Below, in pieces: positions 46,701-54,734 of a DNA stretch of 64,000 nucleotides. The stretch is taken from positions 124,001-188,000 of the forward strand of contig NZ_WNLA01000010.1 of assembly GCF_009720865.1 (NCBI RefSeq), in the 5' to 3' direction. Position 1 is the first letter of the stretch; each line of letters opens with the position of its first letter. The translations under genes and the position numbers were made by a program. The DNA comes from Pseudoduganella ginsengisoli. Lineage in GTDB: Bacteria; Pseudomonadota; Gammaproteobacteria; Burkholderiales; Burkholderiaceae_D. Below the pieces are notes generated by a model, which ran no database searches, was not told the origin of the DNA, and worked only from the letters and a program-made list of their open reading frames with translations.

Positions 46701-49513
46701 TCCGCGATCCCGCCAATATCGAACTGGCGCGGCAAATGGTGCAGGCGCACGCTTACTGGCGCCTGAAAGGGCTGGTGGTGGACCTGGTGATCTGGTACGA
46801 AGACAATTCCGGCTACCGGCAGGCGCTGCATGACCAGATCATGGGGCTGATTGCTTCCGGTATCGATGCGCAGGCCATCGACCGTCCCGGCGGCATCTTT
46901 GTGCGGCTGGGCGACCAGATTGCGCCGGACGACCGCATCTTGCTGCAATCGGTGGCGCGCGTCATCATCAGCGATGACCGGGGCACGCTGGCGGAGCAAA
47001 TCAAGCGCCCGGGTCCCGCCGCATTGCGCATGCCGCCGCTGCTGGCCGATGCGCGCGGTGAATATGCGGATGCGGGGCCGCACACGCGCCGGCCCCAGGG
47101 CCTGTTGCTTGATAACGGCATCGGCGGCTTTGCGCCGGACGGACGCGAATATGTGATTGTCACCAATGCGCAGCAGCGCACGCCGGCGCCGTGGTCGAAC
47201 GTGCTGGCCAACCCGCAATTCGGCAGCGTGATTTCCGAAAGCGGGCAAGCGTATACGTGGCAGGAAAATGCCCATGAATTCCGTTTGACGCCGTGGCATA
47301 ACGATCCCGTGTCCGATGGCAGTGGTGAAGCGTTTTACATCCGCGACGAGCACAGCGGCCAATACTGGTCGCCATCCGCGCTGCCGGCGCGGGGTACGGG
47401 CGATTACGTGACGCGGCATGGCTTTGGCTACAGCACGTTTGAGCATACGGAAGCGGGCATCACGACGGAAATGACGGCCTTTGTCGCACTCGATGCGCCG
47501 GTGCGCTATTCCGTGATCCGCGTGCGCAATGATTCGCAAGTCAGCCGCCGCCTGTCCGTCACGGGTTACGTGGAGTGGGTGCTGGGCGATATGCGCTCGA
47601 AATCCGGTATGCACATCATCACGGAAGTCGACGCGGCAAGTGGCGCGCTGCTGGCGAAAAATCCCTACAACACGGAGTTCTCTGGCCGGGTCGCGTTCTT
47701 CAATGCGGATGCGGCCATCCGCTCCGTGACGGCGGACCGTATGGAATTCCTGGGCCGCAATGGCACCATGGCCAATCCCCAGGCATTGCGGCGGGCGCGC
47801 TTGTCGGGCAGGGTGGGCACAGCGCTCGACAGTTGCGGTGCGATCCAGGTGCCGCTGGATTTGCTGCCGGGGCAGGAGCGGGAAATCGTGTTTGTACTGG
47901 GCCTGGGCGGGCGCCGCAACGCGGACGCGTCCAGCCTGGTGTTGAAACATGGCCGGCTGGCGGCCGCGCATGAAGCGCTGGCGGCCGTGCACGCGCACTG
48001 GAACCGCGTGTTGAATGCCGTACAGGTGAAGACGCCGGAGCCTGCGCTGGACGTGATTGCCAATGGCTGGCTGATGTACCAGACCATTGCGTGCCGCATG
48101 TGGGCGCGCAGCGGTTATTACCAGTCCGGCGGCGCGTTTGGCTTCCGCGACCAGTTGCAGGATGCGATGGCGATGGTGCATACAGAGCCGAAAATCCTGC
48201 GCGACCACATCGTACTGTGCTGCGCGCATCAATTCCTCGAAGGGGACGTGCAGCACTGGTGGCATCCGCCATCGGACCGCGGCGTGCGTACGCACTGTTC
48301 GGATGACTATTTGTGGCTGCCGCTGGCCGTGGCGCGCTATATCAGCACCACGGGCGACACGACGATCCTCAATGAAACCGCGCACTTCCTGGAAGGGCGC
48401 CCCGTTAAGCCGGAAGAAGATTCGTATTACGACTTGCCGGCACGCTCGCCGCAGACAGGCGACGTGTACGACCACTGCATGCGGGCCATCCGCAATGGCT
48501 TGCGCTTTGGCGCGCATGGCTTGCCGCTGATCGGTTCGTGCGACTGGAATGACGGCATGGACAAAGTCGGCGAAGAGGGTAACGGCGAGAGCGTCTGGTT
48601 GGCGTGGTTCCTGATCGACGTACTGCAGCGCTTTGCCGACGTGGCGGACATACGGCTCGACGGCGCATTCGCGTCCGAGTGCAGGGAAGAGGCGCGCAAG
48701 CTGGCGGCCAATATCGAGAAAAATGCGTGGGATGGCCAGTGGTACCGGCGCGCATACTTTGACGATGGCACGCCTTTGGGCTCGCACGGCAATGAAGAAT
48801 GCCAGATCGATTCGATTTCGCAGAGCTGGGGCATCTTGTCCGGCGCCGCCAACCGCGAACGGGTGGCGGGCGCCATGCAGCAAGTGGACCACCGCCTCGT
48901 GCGGCGCGATTATGGCTTGATCCAGTTGCTGGACCCGCCGTTTGACAAGGCGGATTTGAATCCCGGGTACATCCGCGGCTATGTTCCCGGCGTGCGGGAA
49001 AACGGCGGCCAATACACGCACGCCGCCATCTGGACCGTGATGGCGTTTGCCAAGATGGGCGACGTGCAGCGGGCGTGGGAGTTGATGCGCATGATTAACC
49101 CGGTGCAGCATGGGTCCACGGCGGAGCGCAGCGCTGTCTACAAGGTCGAGCCGTATGTGGTGACGGCGGACGTGTATGCGGTGGCGCCGCACATCGGGCG
49201 GGGCGGCTGGAGCTGGTACACGGGGTCGTCAGGCTGGATGTACCGCTTGATCCTGGAATCCCTGCTGGGCGTGACCCGCGCCGCTGACCGCTTGTTCGTG
49301 CAGCCGCGTATCCCGGATGAGTGGGAGGGCTTCTCCGTCAGCTACCGCTACGGTGGCAGCGTGTATGAAATCGACGTGAAACGCGATGCATCGGCAGTGG
49401 CGTCACTGACTGTTGATGGCGTCGCGCAGCGGGGCATGGAGATTGCGCTGGCCGATGATGGCAAAGTGCACAAGGTGGAGCTGGCGGCGCCGAGGAGCGG
49501 GGCCGCCGGTTGA
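40730..49513 (+). CDS. ndvB: Cyclic beta-1,2-glucan synthase-like giant protein (GT84-GH144-like-GH94)
   Basis: The protein has about 2927 residues from the TTG at 40730, which has GAGG six bases upstream; a GTG at 40661 without a ribosome site is the alternative. Parts in order are an N-terminal cytosolic region, membrane helices around residues 440-490, a GT84 glucosyltransferase (TLDTDTRLP near 657, QRWIRGDWQL near 805), and further membrane helices (about 860-1040). A glycoamylase-like domain follows (VSESGYNTTDAALNYQYRAF in 1470-1500), then two carbohydrate-binding modules of glycan phosphorylases and a GH94 phosphorylase domain with SCDWNDGMDK near 2604. The relatives ChvB and NdvB of rhizobia and Brucella make and size periplasmic cyclic glucans. 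Confidence 0.9.
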   Translation: MNEQPKFLRYFTFGFREDAPSAVQDNTADDDSPLRAELFSAQQMAAHGKVLAASHELSKRQGPDRLLARLRENADVIAQTCEELTEAVKSSRQITPASEWLLDNSYLIEDQIRTARRHLPKNYSKELPRLARGAPDGTPRVYQIALEIIAHGDGRVDPESLCRFVDAYQEVATLKLGELWAIPIMLRLALIENLRRVAARVADNRMQRDLANTWADQMMDIADKNPSGLILLVADMARSHPPLSSGFVAELARRLQGQSAALTLALTWLTHRLAENGLTIEQMIQQEIQTQAAEQVSIANSIGSLRFLGTMDWQEFVETMSVVEQTLRLDPADVYGDMDFSTRDQYRHVIEKLARRSPHSEQEIAAMAVELAKSKHGNGGDHRMGHVGYYLIGRGVVLLEKQAAVRWPLGIALQQTSRASPLTSYLGAVAALTVVLAGLAVDHAMRGGVQSWLLVVLGVLAVAAGSQLALALTNWAATLLTRPNPLPRMDYRNGIPSDARALVVVPTLIYSKDNVDELAEQIEVRFLANRDPNLRFCLLTDFADAKEETLPGDAALLQQAQDHIRRLNSKYTPGADATPPGAAATVPPAGNAPAAPFLLLHRPRVWNPAEGVWMGRERKRGKLEDLNRYLRGGARDRFSLVVGDVDDLETVRYVITLDTDTRLPRDAARQFVASMQHPLNRPRVDPRHNRVVDGYGILQPRVAVSLPSEQASRYERLCGGEPGIDPYTRTVSDVYQDVFYEGSFIGKGIYDVDVFEQVLGGRLPDNRILSHDLLEGCYLRAGLLSDAQLYEQYPASYSDDILRRQRWIRGDWQLLSWLMPRTPLPGADGRPTGRERNPLSWLSRWKLFDNLRRSLVPPVLALSLLLAWAALPEPWYWTLAVLAVVFVPPLASAVYDLLNRPRDTLWSQHITQSLWRSRLHFAHALLTMVFLPYEAYISVDAIARTTWRLLVSKRRLLQWRASALARAGNAPADYWRTMWVAPVAAALIGAALAVFRPEALPAAFALLLAWLAAPLAAWWISRPQPRELAELSDEQGVFLHMLARRTWAYFDTFVGPDDNWLPPDNVQEHPTQVIAHRTSPTNMGMALLANLSAHDFGYICGAQLIARTLNTLNSMGKLERYQGHFYNWYDTVTMKPLHPIYISSVDSGNLAGHLLTLQQGLLHQIDEPIAGGQLLQGIATTIQVLAESATNAVAVQGSAAGNAAAAPLPDALLALGREFAAAPPPSSLLDMHACLQRAARAADAYQPDRADPSVQYWAAALRNQCSAALEDLEALAPWLTAGEVFDANMVRMPTLRQLADMDHAGAAVQSDLAPAERERQDVLARLVSQGSKLARSRIAQLEELARECGQFAQIEYGFLFNPTTKLLAIGYNVTERRLDASYYDLLASEVRLASFVAIAQGQLPQEHWFALGRQLCILNGEPVLLSWSGSMFEYLMPLLVMPTYPETLLDQTYHSVIDAQIEYGKQRSVPWGVSESGYNTTDAALNYQYRAFGVPGLGLKRGLADDLVIAPYATMLGLMVRPEASTTNLQKMAALGFMGRYGFYEAIDYTQARLPRGQTHAVIRSFMVHHQGMGLLALSYLLHDRPMQRRFESDPQLQATLLVLQERSPQAGAFYSSTAEQAAIRSAAQEQAMLPMRILTQANTAVPETQLLSNGRYHVMVTNAGGSYSRWNNLSVTRWREDSTRDNWGQFCYIRDLDDGAYWSTTYQPTLMEPRKYEVIFSEGRAEFRRTDKELELYTEIVVSPEDDIEMRRTRITNKSDRKRQIEVTSFAEVVMAPAPADAAHPAFSKLFVQTEILPQETAILCTRRARGKGESPPYMLHLMTLHDAAIANVSYETDRSRFIGRGNTAMAPRAMQDREPLSGAEGSVLDPIVAIRYCITLEPDESAVVDIVTGMTDTRDAALHLIDKYQDRHLADRVFELAWTHSQVVLRQLNASETDAQLYGRLANSVIYPNAALRADPSILTRNQRGQSGLWAYAISGDLPIVLLQIRDPANIELARQMVQAHAYWRLKGLVVDLVIWYEDNSGYRQALHDQIMGLIASGIDAQAIDRPGGIFVRLGDQIAPDDRILLQSVARVIISDDRGTLAEQIKRPGPAALRMPPLLADARGEYADAGPHTRRPQGLLLDNGIGGFAPDGREYVIVTNAQQRTPAPWSNVLANPQFGSVISESGQAYTWQENAHEFRLTPWHNDPVSDGSGEAFYIRDEHSGQYWSPSALPARGTGDYVTRHGFGYSTFEHTEAGITTEMTAFVALDAPVRYSVIRVRNDSQVSRRLSVTGYVEWVLGDMRSKSGMHIITEVDAASGALLAKNPYNTEFSGRVAFFNADAAIRSVTADRMEFLGRNGTMANPQALRRARLSGRVGTALDSCGAIQVPLDLLPGQEREIVFVLGLGGRRNADASSLVLKHGRLAAAHEALAAVHAHWNRVLNAVQVKTPEPALDVIANGWLMYQTIACRMWARSGYYQSGGAFGFRDQLQDAMAMVHTEPKILRDHIVLCCAHQFLEGDVQHWWHPPSDRGVRTHCSDDYLWLPLAVARYISTTGDTTILNETAHFLEGRPVKPEEDSYYDLPARSPQTGDVYDHCMRAIRNGLRFGAHGLPLIGSCDWNDGMDKVGEEGNGESVWLAWFLIDVLQRFADVADIRLDGAFASECREEARKLAANIEKNAWDGQWYRRAYFDDGTPLGSHGNEECQIDSISQSWGILSGAANRERVAGAMQQVDHRLVRRDYGLIQLLDPPFDKADLNPGYIRGYVPGVRENGGQYTHAAIWTVMAFAKMGDVQRAWELMRMINPVQHGSTAERSAVYKVEPYVVTADVYAVAPHIGRGGWSWYTGSSGWMYRLILESLLGVTRAADRLFVQPRIPDEWEGFSVSYRYGGSVYEIDVKRDASAVASLTVDGVAQRGMEIALADDGKVHKVELAAPRSGAAG

Positions 49514-49517
49514 CGGC

Positions 49518-50021
49518 TTAGTGATAGCGCGTTGGGCTCAGGTGGTCCCGGAACAGATGGATTAAATCATCATCGGCAGCCAGCACGGTGCGCGTCACCA
49601 CCTGGTTGTGGATGATCCATTCCGCCACGTAGGTGCCGCCTGCGTCGCCCAGCAATGCCCGGAAGCCGCAATTGTTTTCGTCATAGCAGAAGCCGCCGAA
49701 TGAGCGGGGCATGTCTTTTTCACTGAGCTGCGGGTTGAACATGCCTTTGGTATCGAGCATATAGCGTTTGCTGCCCACCGACACGGTAACGGGCGCCAGT
49801 TCCGTGCGGATTTCGCTGACGACGCCTTGCGTTGCAACGCCATCCACCACACAGGTTTTGTACGATTGATGGCAATCGCGCAGCGTGTGCTGGCTGGCCG
49901 CGAATGGCTTTTCTTCCACCGACAGCGCGGCGCCGCCATCCAGTTTCAGTTGATATTCGGCGCCAACGGCGCTGGCAGGCAGGGTCAATATCGCGAGCCA
50001 TCCCATCAAGAATTTCCGCAT
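49518..50021 (-). CDS. Exported hypothetical protein
   Basis: The protein has 167 residues from the ATG at 50021; it begins with a signal peptide (MRKFLMGWLAILTLPASAVGA), so it is periplasmic or secreted. The mature chain has four Cys (DCHQSYKTCV, GFCYDENNCGF), which probably form two disulfides. I do not recognise a family. It converges on the glucan synthase gene with only 4 bp between stop codons, so a functional link is possible but unproven. Confidence 0.75.
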   Translation of the reverse strand: MRKFLMGWLAILTLPASAVGAEYQLKLDGGAALSVEEKPFAASQHTLRDCHQSYKTCVVDGVATQGVVSEIRTELAPVTVSVGSKRYMLDTKGMFNPQLSEKDMPRSFGGFCYDENNCGFRALLGDAGGTYVAEWIIHNQVVTRTVLAADDDLIHLFRDHLSPTRYH

Positions 50022-50114
50022 CGTGTCGTCTTTCAATTAGTGTGGATAACGCCAGCATTATTGAATGAAAAAGTGGCGGGAATTCTCTCGGAAAATAACA
50101 GAGCGGCAATTACT

Positions 50115-51032
50115 TTAGCCGGCGATCCGCCAGCTCGGCTGGCTGAGATGGCGTACGAAGAATTCCGACAAGACTTCGATCTTGGCAGGCCGTGTCCGCG
50201 CCGAGGGCGTGACAAAATACAGCCCGCCACGCGGCAGCGTCCAGTCACGCAAAATCGGCACCACGCTACCGTCGCGCACCTGGTCCGCACAAATAAATTC
50301 CGGGAACTCGGCGATCGCCAGGCCCGCCAGCACTGTGGGCATCAGGGCATCGGCATTGGTCACCCGCAATGGACCAACGGGTTTAATCGCCGCCTCTTCC
50401 CCTGCCTCATTGGTGAAGCGCCAGACGTCGCTGCGCGCGCGGTAAGCGTATCCGAGGCATGCATGCCGGACCAGTTCTGACGGATGTTGTGGCGTCCCAT
50501 GCCGGGCCAGGTAAGCCGGGGAGGCCACGACCAGTGGCGACACGGGACACAGCCGACGCGCGACCAGCGAAGAATCAGGCATGACGGCAATGCGCAGCGC
50601 CGCATCGAAACCTTGCCCGACCAGATCGACTTGCGCATCCGACAAATGCAGGTCCACCGACACCTCAGGGTATTCGCTGAAAAACGCGGGCAGCAGCGGT
50701 GCCACCCAGCGCAGGCCGAAAGACATGGGTACAGACAGCCGGATCAGCCCGCGCGGGCGGGCCGACATCTCGCGCGCTGCCCCTTCCGCCGCCTCGGCTT
50801 CCTGATACACCTTCATCGCGCTTTCCGCTATGACGTGGCCGAACTCCGTCAGCGCCAACTGGCGTGAAGTCCGGTTCAGCAGCCGCGCACCGAGCCGTTC
50901 CTCGAGCCGGGCCACGGCGCGCGAAACCGTGGCTACCGACACACCGAGGGCGCGCGCCGCGCCGGCGAAGGAGCGTTCTTCCGTGACCTTGGCGAACATA
51001 GCCAAGCCTTCGAAGTCCGGCAGTGCAGACAT
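50115..51032 (-). CDS. LysR-type transcriptional regulator
   Basis: The protein has 305 residues from the ATG at 51032 behind CAGGTG. An N-terminal winged helix-turn-helix (FAGAARALGVSVATVSRAVA) is followed by a substrate-binding-type effector domain. It resembles the branch that carries a long LIRLSVPMSFG segment. It is divergent from an SDR oxidoreductase with a 144-bp gap, the classic arrangement in which the LysR protein controls the neighbour and itself. The inducer is unknown. Confidence 0.95.
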   Translation of the reverse strand: MSALPDFEGLAMFAKVTEERSFAGAARALGVSVATVSRAVARLEERLGARLLNRTSRQLALTEFGHVIAESAMKVYQEAEAAEGAAREMSARPRGLIRLSVPMSFGLRWVAPLLPAFFSEYPEVSVDLHLSDAQVDLVGQGFDAALRIAVMPDSSLVARRLCPVSPLVVASPAYLARHGTPQHPSELVRHACLGYAYRARSDVWRFTNEAGEEAAIKPVGPLRVTNADALMPTVLAGLAIAEFPEFICADQVRDGSVVPILRDWTLPRGGLYFVTPSARTRPAKIEVLSEFFVRHLSQPSWRIAG

Positions 51033-51176
51033 AGAGATCACCTGCAAAAATGAAATGATGGTTTGCGTTTGTTGCTATTTTAAATCGTGTGCCGTGTGAC
51101 TACCATGGGTTCATCGGGCCACGCAGGATGCGGATGGCCCGCCAACTTGACTGACACTGACACGAAGGAGCACATC

Positions 51177-51932
51177 ATGACTCGCAAACTCGACAACAAA
51201 ATCGCCGTCATCACCGGTGGCACCAGTGGTATTGGCCTCGCCACCGCCAAGCGTTTTGCGCTGGAAGGGGCGCAGGTGGTCATTACCGGCCGCCGCCAGG
51301 CAGAGCTGGACGCCGCGGTGGACGCCATCGGCCACAACGCGATGGGCTTGCGCGTCGATTCCAGCAACCTCTCCGCGCTGGACAAGCTGTATGGTGAAGT
51401 CAAAGAACGATTTGGCCGCATCGATGTGTTGTATGCGAACGCCGGCGGCGGCTCGATGTTGCCGATGGGGGAGATCACCGAAGAACAATTCGACGATACG
51501 TTTGGCCGCAACGTGAAAGGCACGCTGTTCACCGTGCAGAAAGCGTTGCCGCTGCTGTCGAAAGGCGCTTCGGTGATCATGACCGGGTCGACGGCGGGCA
51601 GCAGCGGCACGCCGGCCTTCAGCGTGTATGCCGCCAGCAAGGCTGCCGTGCGCGCGTTTGCCCGCAACTGGATCCTGGACTTGAAAGACCGCGGCATCCG
51701 CATCAATACCCTCAGCCCGGGCGCGACCCGTACGCCAGGGTTGGTCGGACTGGCCGGCGATGACGCGCAGCAGCAGCAAGGCTTGCTGGACCACCTGGCG
51801 TCGCAGATCCCGATGGGCCGCCTCGGCGACCCGGATGAGATTGCGAAAGCCGCTGTCTTCCTCGCATCGGACGACGCTAGCTTCGTCAATGGCATTGAGC
51901 TGTTTGTCGATGGCGGTATGGCCCAGATATAA
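51177..51932 (+). CDS. Short-chain dehydrogenase/reductase
   Basis: The protein has 251 residues from the ATG at 51177 behind GAAGGAG. The Rossmann motif TGGTSGIG and NAGGG are present, with catalytic Ser in MTGSTAGSS and the YxxxK pair Y151 and K155 in YAASK. The GRR after the second beta-strand (VVITGRRQAEL) suggests preference for NADP(H). It is a classical SDR, probably acting on a carbonyl compound. It is divergent from the LysR gene and probably regulated by it. Confidence 0.95.
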   Translation: MTRKLDNKIAVITGGTSGIGLATAKRFALEGAQVVITGRRQAELDAAVDAIGHNAMGLRVDSSNLSALDKLYGEVKERFGRIDVLYANAGGGSMLPMGEITEEQFDDTFGRNVKGTLFTVQKALPLLSKGASVIMTGSTAGSSGTPAFSVYAASKAAVRAFARNWILDLKDRGIRINTLSPGATRTPGLVGLAGDDAQQQQGLLDHLASQIPMGRLGDPDEIAKAAVFLASDDASFVNGIELFVDGGMAQI

Positions 51933-51983
51933 ACAGCAGGCGCCTGCGTCCGGCAATGCGCCGGACGTGCCGTCAAGCCTGTC

Positions 51984-52559
51984 TTAACGCAGCCAGCGGT
52001 CCCCCGCACCCAGCAGCGTCGCCACACCCAGCACGGCAAAAATCATCGCCGCAATGCCGTGCACGAGTTTTAACGGAATGCGGTCCGCCACGCCTTTGCC
52101 CAGGTACACGGCTGGCACGTTGGCCAGCATCATGCCGAACGTGGTACCGGCCACCACGGCCGCCAGGCTGTCGAAACGGGCAGCCAGCGCCACGGTGGCG
52201 ATCTGCGTTTTATCGCCCATCTCCGCGAGGAAAAAGGCCATCACGGTGGCGGCAAACACGCCATATTTGGCGGCCGGCTGGTCGTCTTCATCGATTTCAT
52301 CGGGAATCAGCATCCAGCCCGCCATGGCGATGAACGAGATGCCCAATACCCAGCGCAGCACATCGGGGCCCAGCAAGCCGGTGATGAGCGAACCGGCCGC
52401 GCCGGCAAAGGCGTGGTTGAAAATGGTGGCAGTGAAGATGCCCAGCACGATGGGCACGGGACGGCGGAATTGCGCGGCAAGGCAGAATGCCAGCAACTGG
52501 GTTTTGTCGCCGATTTCGGCCAGGGCGACGATGCCGGTGGAGATCAGGAATGCTTCCAT
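51984..52559 (-). CDS. TMEM165/GDT1 (UPF0016) family manganese exporter
   Basis: The protein has 191 residues from the ATG at 52559. About six membrane helices are arranged as two repeats, each with the signature ExGDKTQ (EIGDKTQLLAF, EMGDKTQIATVAL). Family members move Mn2+ or Ca2+ out of the cytosol, and bacterial members such as MneA of Vibrio are manganese exporters. The long leader holds a yybP-ykoY-type manganese riboswitch, which fits Mn2+-induced export. The gene is divergent from the M1 peptidase gene. Confidence 0.93.
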   Translation of the reverse strand: MEAFLISTGIVALAEIGDKTQLLAFCLAAQFRRPVPIVLGIFTATIFNHAFAGAAGSLITGLLGPDVLRWVLGISFIAMAGWMLIPDEIDEDDQPAAKYGVFAATVMAFFLAEMGDKTQIATVALAARFDSLAAVVAGTTFGMMLANVPAVYLGKGVADRIPLKLVHGIAAMIFAVLGVATLLGAGDRWLR

Positions 52560-52620
52560 GGGAATTGCGCAGCGGACCGGAAAAAGACCGATTGACCAAT
52601 GCGCGGCTCCGGCCCTGTCT

Positions 52621-52755
52621 GCGTAATGGTGGCCGCGCATGATCAATGGTCTCGTCAAGCCATGCAATGTTGCAAGGCCACCTGCGCCACGGCCTGCGGG
52701 CCGATTATGTTGACGCGGGTTCTTCCGGGACCGGAAGCTGACTACTCCCCAAAGT
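52621..52755 (-). promoter_or_regulatory. yybP-ykoY manganese riboswitch
   Basis: Read on the minus strand, the 308-bp leader of the UPF0016 gene contains the family's conserved core: GGGGAGTAG at plus positions 52742-52750, GTCAACATA in the middle (plus 52706-52714), and GACGAGACC at 52648-52656, in the right order and with structured helices between. These elements flank the Mn2+-binding junction in known yybP-ykoY aptamers. The downstream gene belongs to a family typically under this riboswitch. I did not verify the closing helix in detail. Confidence 0.78.
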
Positions 52756-52774
52756 TCAGAGCGGATCATAACAC

Positions 52775-52800
52775 AGACAATGCACACAGACAGTGCACAC
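52775..52800. repeat. Tandem 13-bp direct repeat in the divergent promoter region
   Basis: AGACAATGCACAC (52775-52787) and AGACAGTGCACAC (52788-52800) are adjacent and differ at one base. They sit in the region between the riboswitch-controlled exporter and the M1 peptidase and could be a regulator site. Confidence 0.5.
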
Positions 52801-52867
52801 AGTCCGCACGCCCCCTGTGCTATGCTGCACCGCGCCTGCCCGGGAGAGCCGGCTTTCCATCCACTGA

Positions 52868-54733
52868 ATGAACAGAACTATGCGAACGAATACCATCTTG
52901 CGCATGACGCTGTGCGCGCTGTTTGCCCACACGGCGGCCAACGTCCACGCAGATCCACTCAGCTATGCGCGTTACGACCAGGTGCGCACCACCGACTTGC
53001 ACCTCGACTTGAAAGCCGACTTTGCCCGCAAAACCCTGACCGGCTATGCGGAACTGAGCCTGAACTGGCTCGATAAATCCGCCCGCTCGCTGGTGCTCGA
53101 CACGCGCCAGCTCAGCATCGCCAAAGTGCAGGTGCTGCAGCCGAACGGCCGCTGGGCCGCCGCGTCGTACATGCTGGACAAGCCGGATGCCGAGAAGGGC
53201 CAGGCGCTGCGCATCGCGCTGTCCACGCAGCCGGAAAAAGTCCGCATTTATTACCACACGGCGCCGACCGCGCCCGCGCTGCAGTGGATGACGCCGCAGC
53301 AAACCATGTCCGGCAAGCGGCCATTCATGTTCAGCCAGTCGGAGACCATCGATGCCCGCTCGTGGGCGCCGGTGCAGGATACGCCGGCCGTCCGCTTCAC
53401 GTACAGCGCCCGCATCGATGCGCCGCAAGGCTTGCGTGTCGTGATGAGCGCGGAAAACGACCAGAAAAGCACGGGCGCGGGCGGCTGGAAATTCAAGATG
53501 CCGCAGCCGGTACCTGCCTACCTGCTGGCGATCGCCATCGGTGAACTGGAATTGCGCAACCTGGGCCCGCGCACGGCCGTGTATGCGGAACCTGCGCGTA
53601 TCGAAGCGGCTGCGTATGAATTGGCCGATACGGAAAAAATGGTGTCGGCAGCGGAATCGCTGTATGGCCCGTACCGGTGGGGACGCTACGACATGATCGT
53701 GCTGCCGCCATCGTTCCCCATCGGCGGTATGGAAAACCCGCGCATGACGTTCCTGACGCCGACCATGATTGCGGGCGACCGCAGCCTGGTGGACTTGATT
53801 GCCCATGAACTGGCGCACTCGTGGTCCGGCAACCTGGTCACCAACGCGACGTGGAAACACTGGTGGCTCAATGAAGGCTTCACCACTTACGTGACGACGC
53901 GTATCGTGGAAAGCATTTATGGCAAGGAAGTCGCGGAAATGGGCTTGCAGCTGGAACAGGAAGAATTGTTCGCATCGCTGAAAGACATCCCAGTTGCCAA
54001 GCAGGCGCTGATCACGCGCGACCCTGACGGCAATCCATCGCAGACGTACACGGATGACCAGCTGGCGTATCCGAAAGGCGCGTGGCTGCTGCATACGCTG
54101 GAGCAGCGCGCGGGCCGCGACGTGTTCGATCCCTTCCTGCGCGGCTGGTTTGACCAGCACGCATTCCAGTCGGCGACAACGGAACAATTCGTCGCGTACC
54201 TGCAGAAAAACCTGCTGGATGCGCATCCGGAAGTCATGAGCAAAGCAGAGCTGGACGAGTGGCTGTATGGTCCTGCCGTACCGGCTACCGCCAAGCATAC
54301 CGTGTCGCCGCGCCTGACGGCGCTCGACGCGCAGCGCGACGCCTGGCTCAAAGGCGAATTGCCGACTGCGAACCTGGACACGAAAAACTGGGTCGCCATC
54401 GAGTGGATGCACTTCCTGAATACCATCGATGGCAAGGCCACGGCGCAGCAAATGAAAGAGCTGGACCAGGCTTTCGCCCTGGGCAAGAGCGGCAACAATG
54501 AAGTGGCGTTCCGCTTTTACCTGGCCAGCGTGAAGGCAGGCTACAGCGTGCGCGAGCCGCTGACGGCATTCCTGATGAATGTGGGCCGCAAAAAGTTTGT
54601 GCTGCCGCTGTACACGGCGCTGCTGGCCAGCCCTGCCGAGCGCGAATGGGCGCTGGCGATTTACCGCAAGGCGCGTCCACGCTATCACCCGGACACGCAA
54701 ACCAATGTCGACAAAGTGCTGGGGAAACGCTGA
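52868..54733 (+). CDS. Exported M1 family metalloaminopeptidase
   Basis: The protein has 621 residues from the ATG at 52868; a Met at 52880 is also possible. A signal peptide (cleavage near VHA-DP) is followed by the M1 beta-domain, the exopeptidase motif GGMEN, and the zinc site HELAHSWSGNL (H313, E314, H317) with the third ligand in NEGF. This is a full leukotriene A4 hydrolase-like protein with the C-terminal helical domain. It should act in the periplasm or outside the cell as an aminopeptidase. It ends one base before the next gene. Confidence 0.95.
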   Translation: MNRTMRTNTILRMTLCALFAHTAANVHADPLSYARYDQVRTTDLHLDLKADFARKTLTGYAELSLNWLDKSARSLVLDTRQLSIAKVQVLQPNGRWAAASYMLDKPDAEKGQALRIALSTQPEKVRIYYHTAPTAPALQWMTPQQTMSGKRPFMFSQSETIDARSWAPVQDTPAVRFTYSARIDAPQGLRVVMSAENDQKSTGAGGWKFKMPQPVPAYLLAIAIGELELRNLGPRTAVYAEPARIEAAAYELADTEKMVSAAESLYGPYRWGRYDMIVLPPSFPIGGMENPRMTFLTPTMIAGDRSLVDLIAHELAHSWSGNLVTNATWKHWWLNEGFTTYVTTRIVESIYGKEVAEMGLQLEQEELFASLKDIPVAKQALITRDPDGNPSQTYTDDQLAYPKGAWLLHTLEQRAGRDVFDPFLRGWFDQHAFQSATTEQFVAYLQKNLLDAHPEVMSKAELDEWLYGPAVPATAKHTVSPRLTALDAQRDAWLKGELPTANLDTKNWVAIEWMHFLNTIDGKATAQQMKELDQAFALGKSGNNEVAFRFYLASVKAGYSVREPLTAFLMNVGRKKFVLPLYTALLASPAEREWALAIYRKARPRYHPDTQTNVDKVLGKR

Positions 54734-54734
54734 C

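Noticed and set aside
46250..49192. A 980-codon antisense frame inside the glucan synthase gene
   Set aside because: Composition is dominated by Arg, His and Ala with no domain, while the sense frame has clear GH94 motifs.
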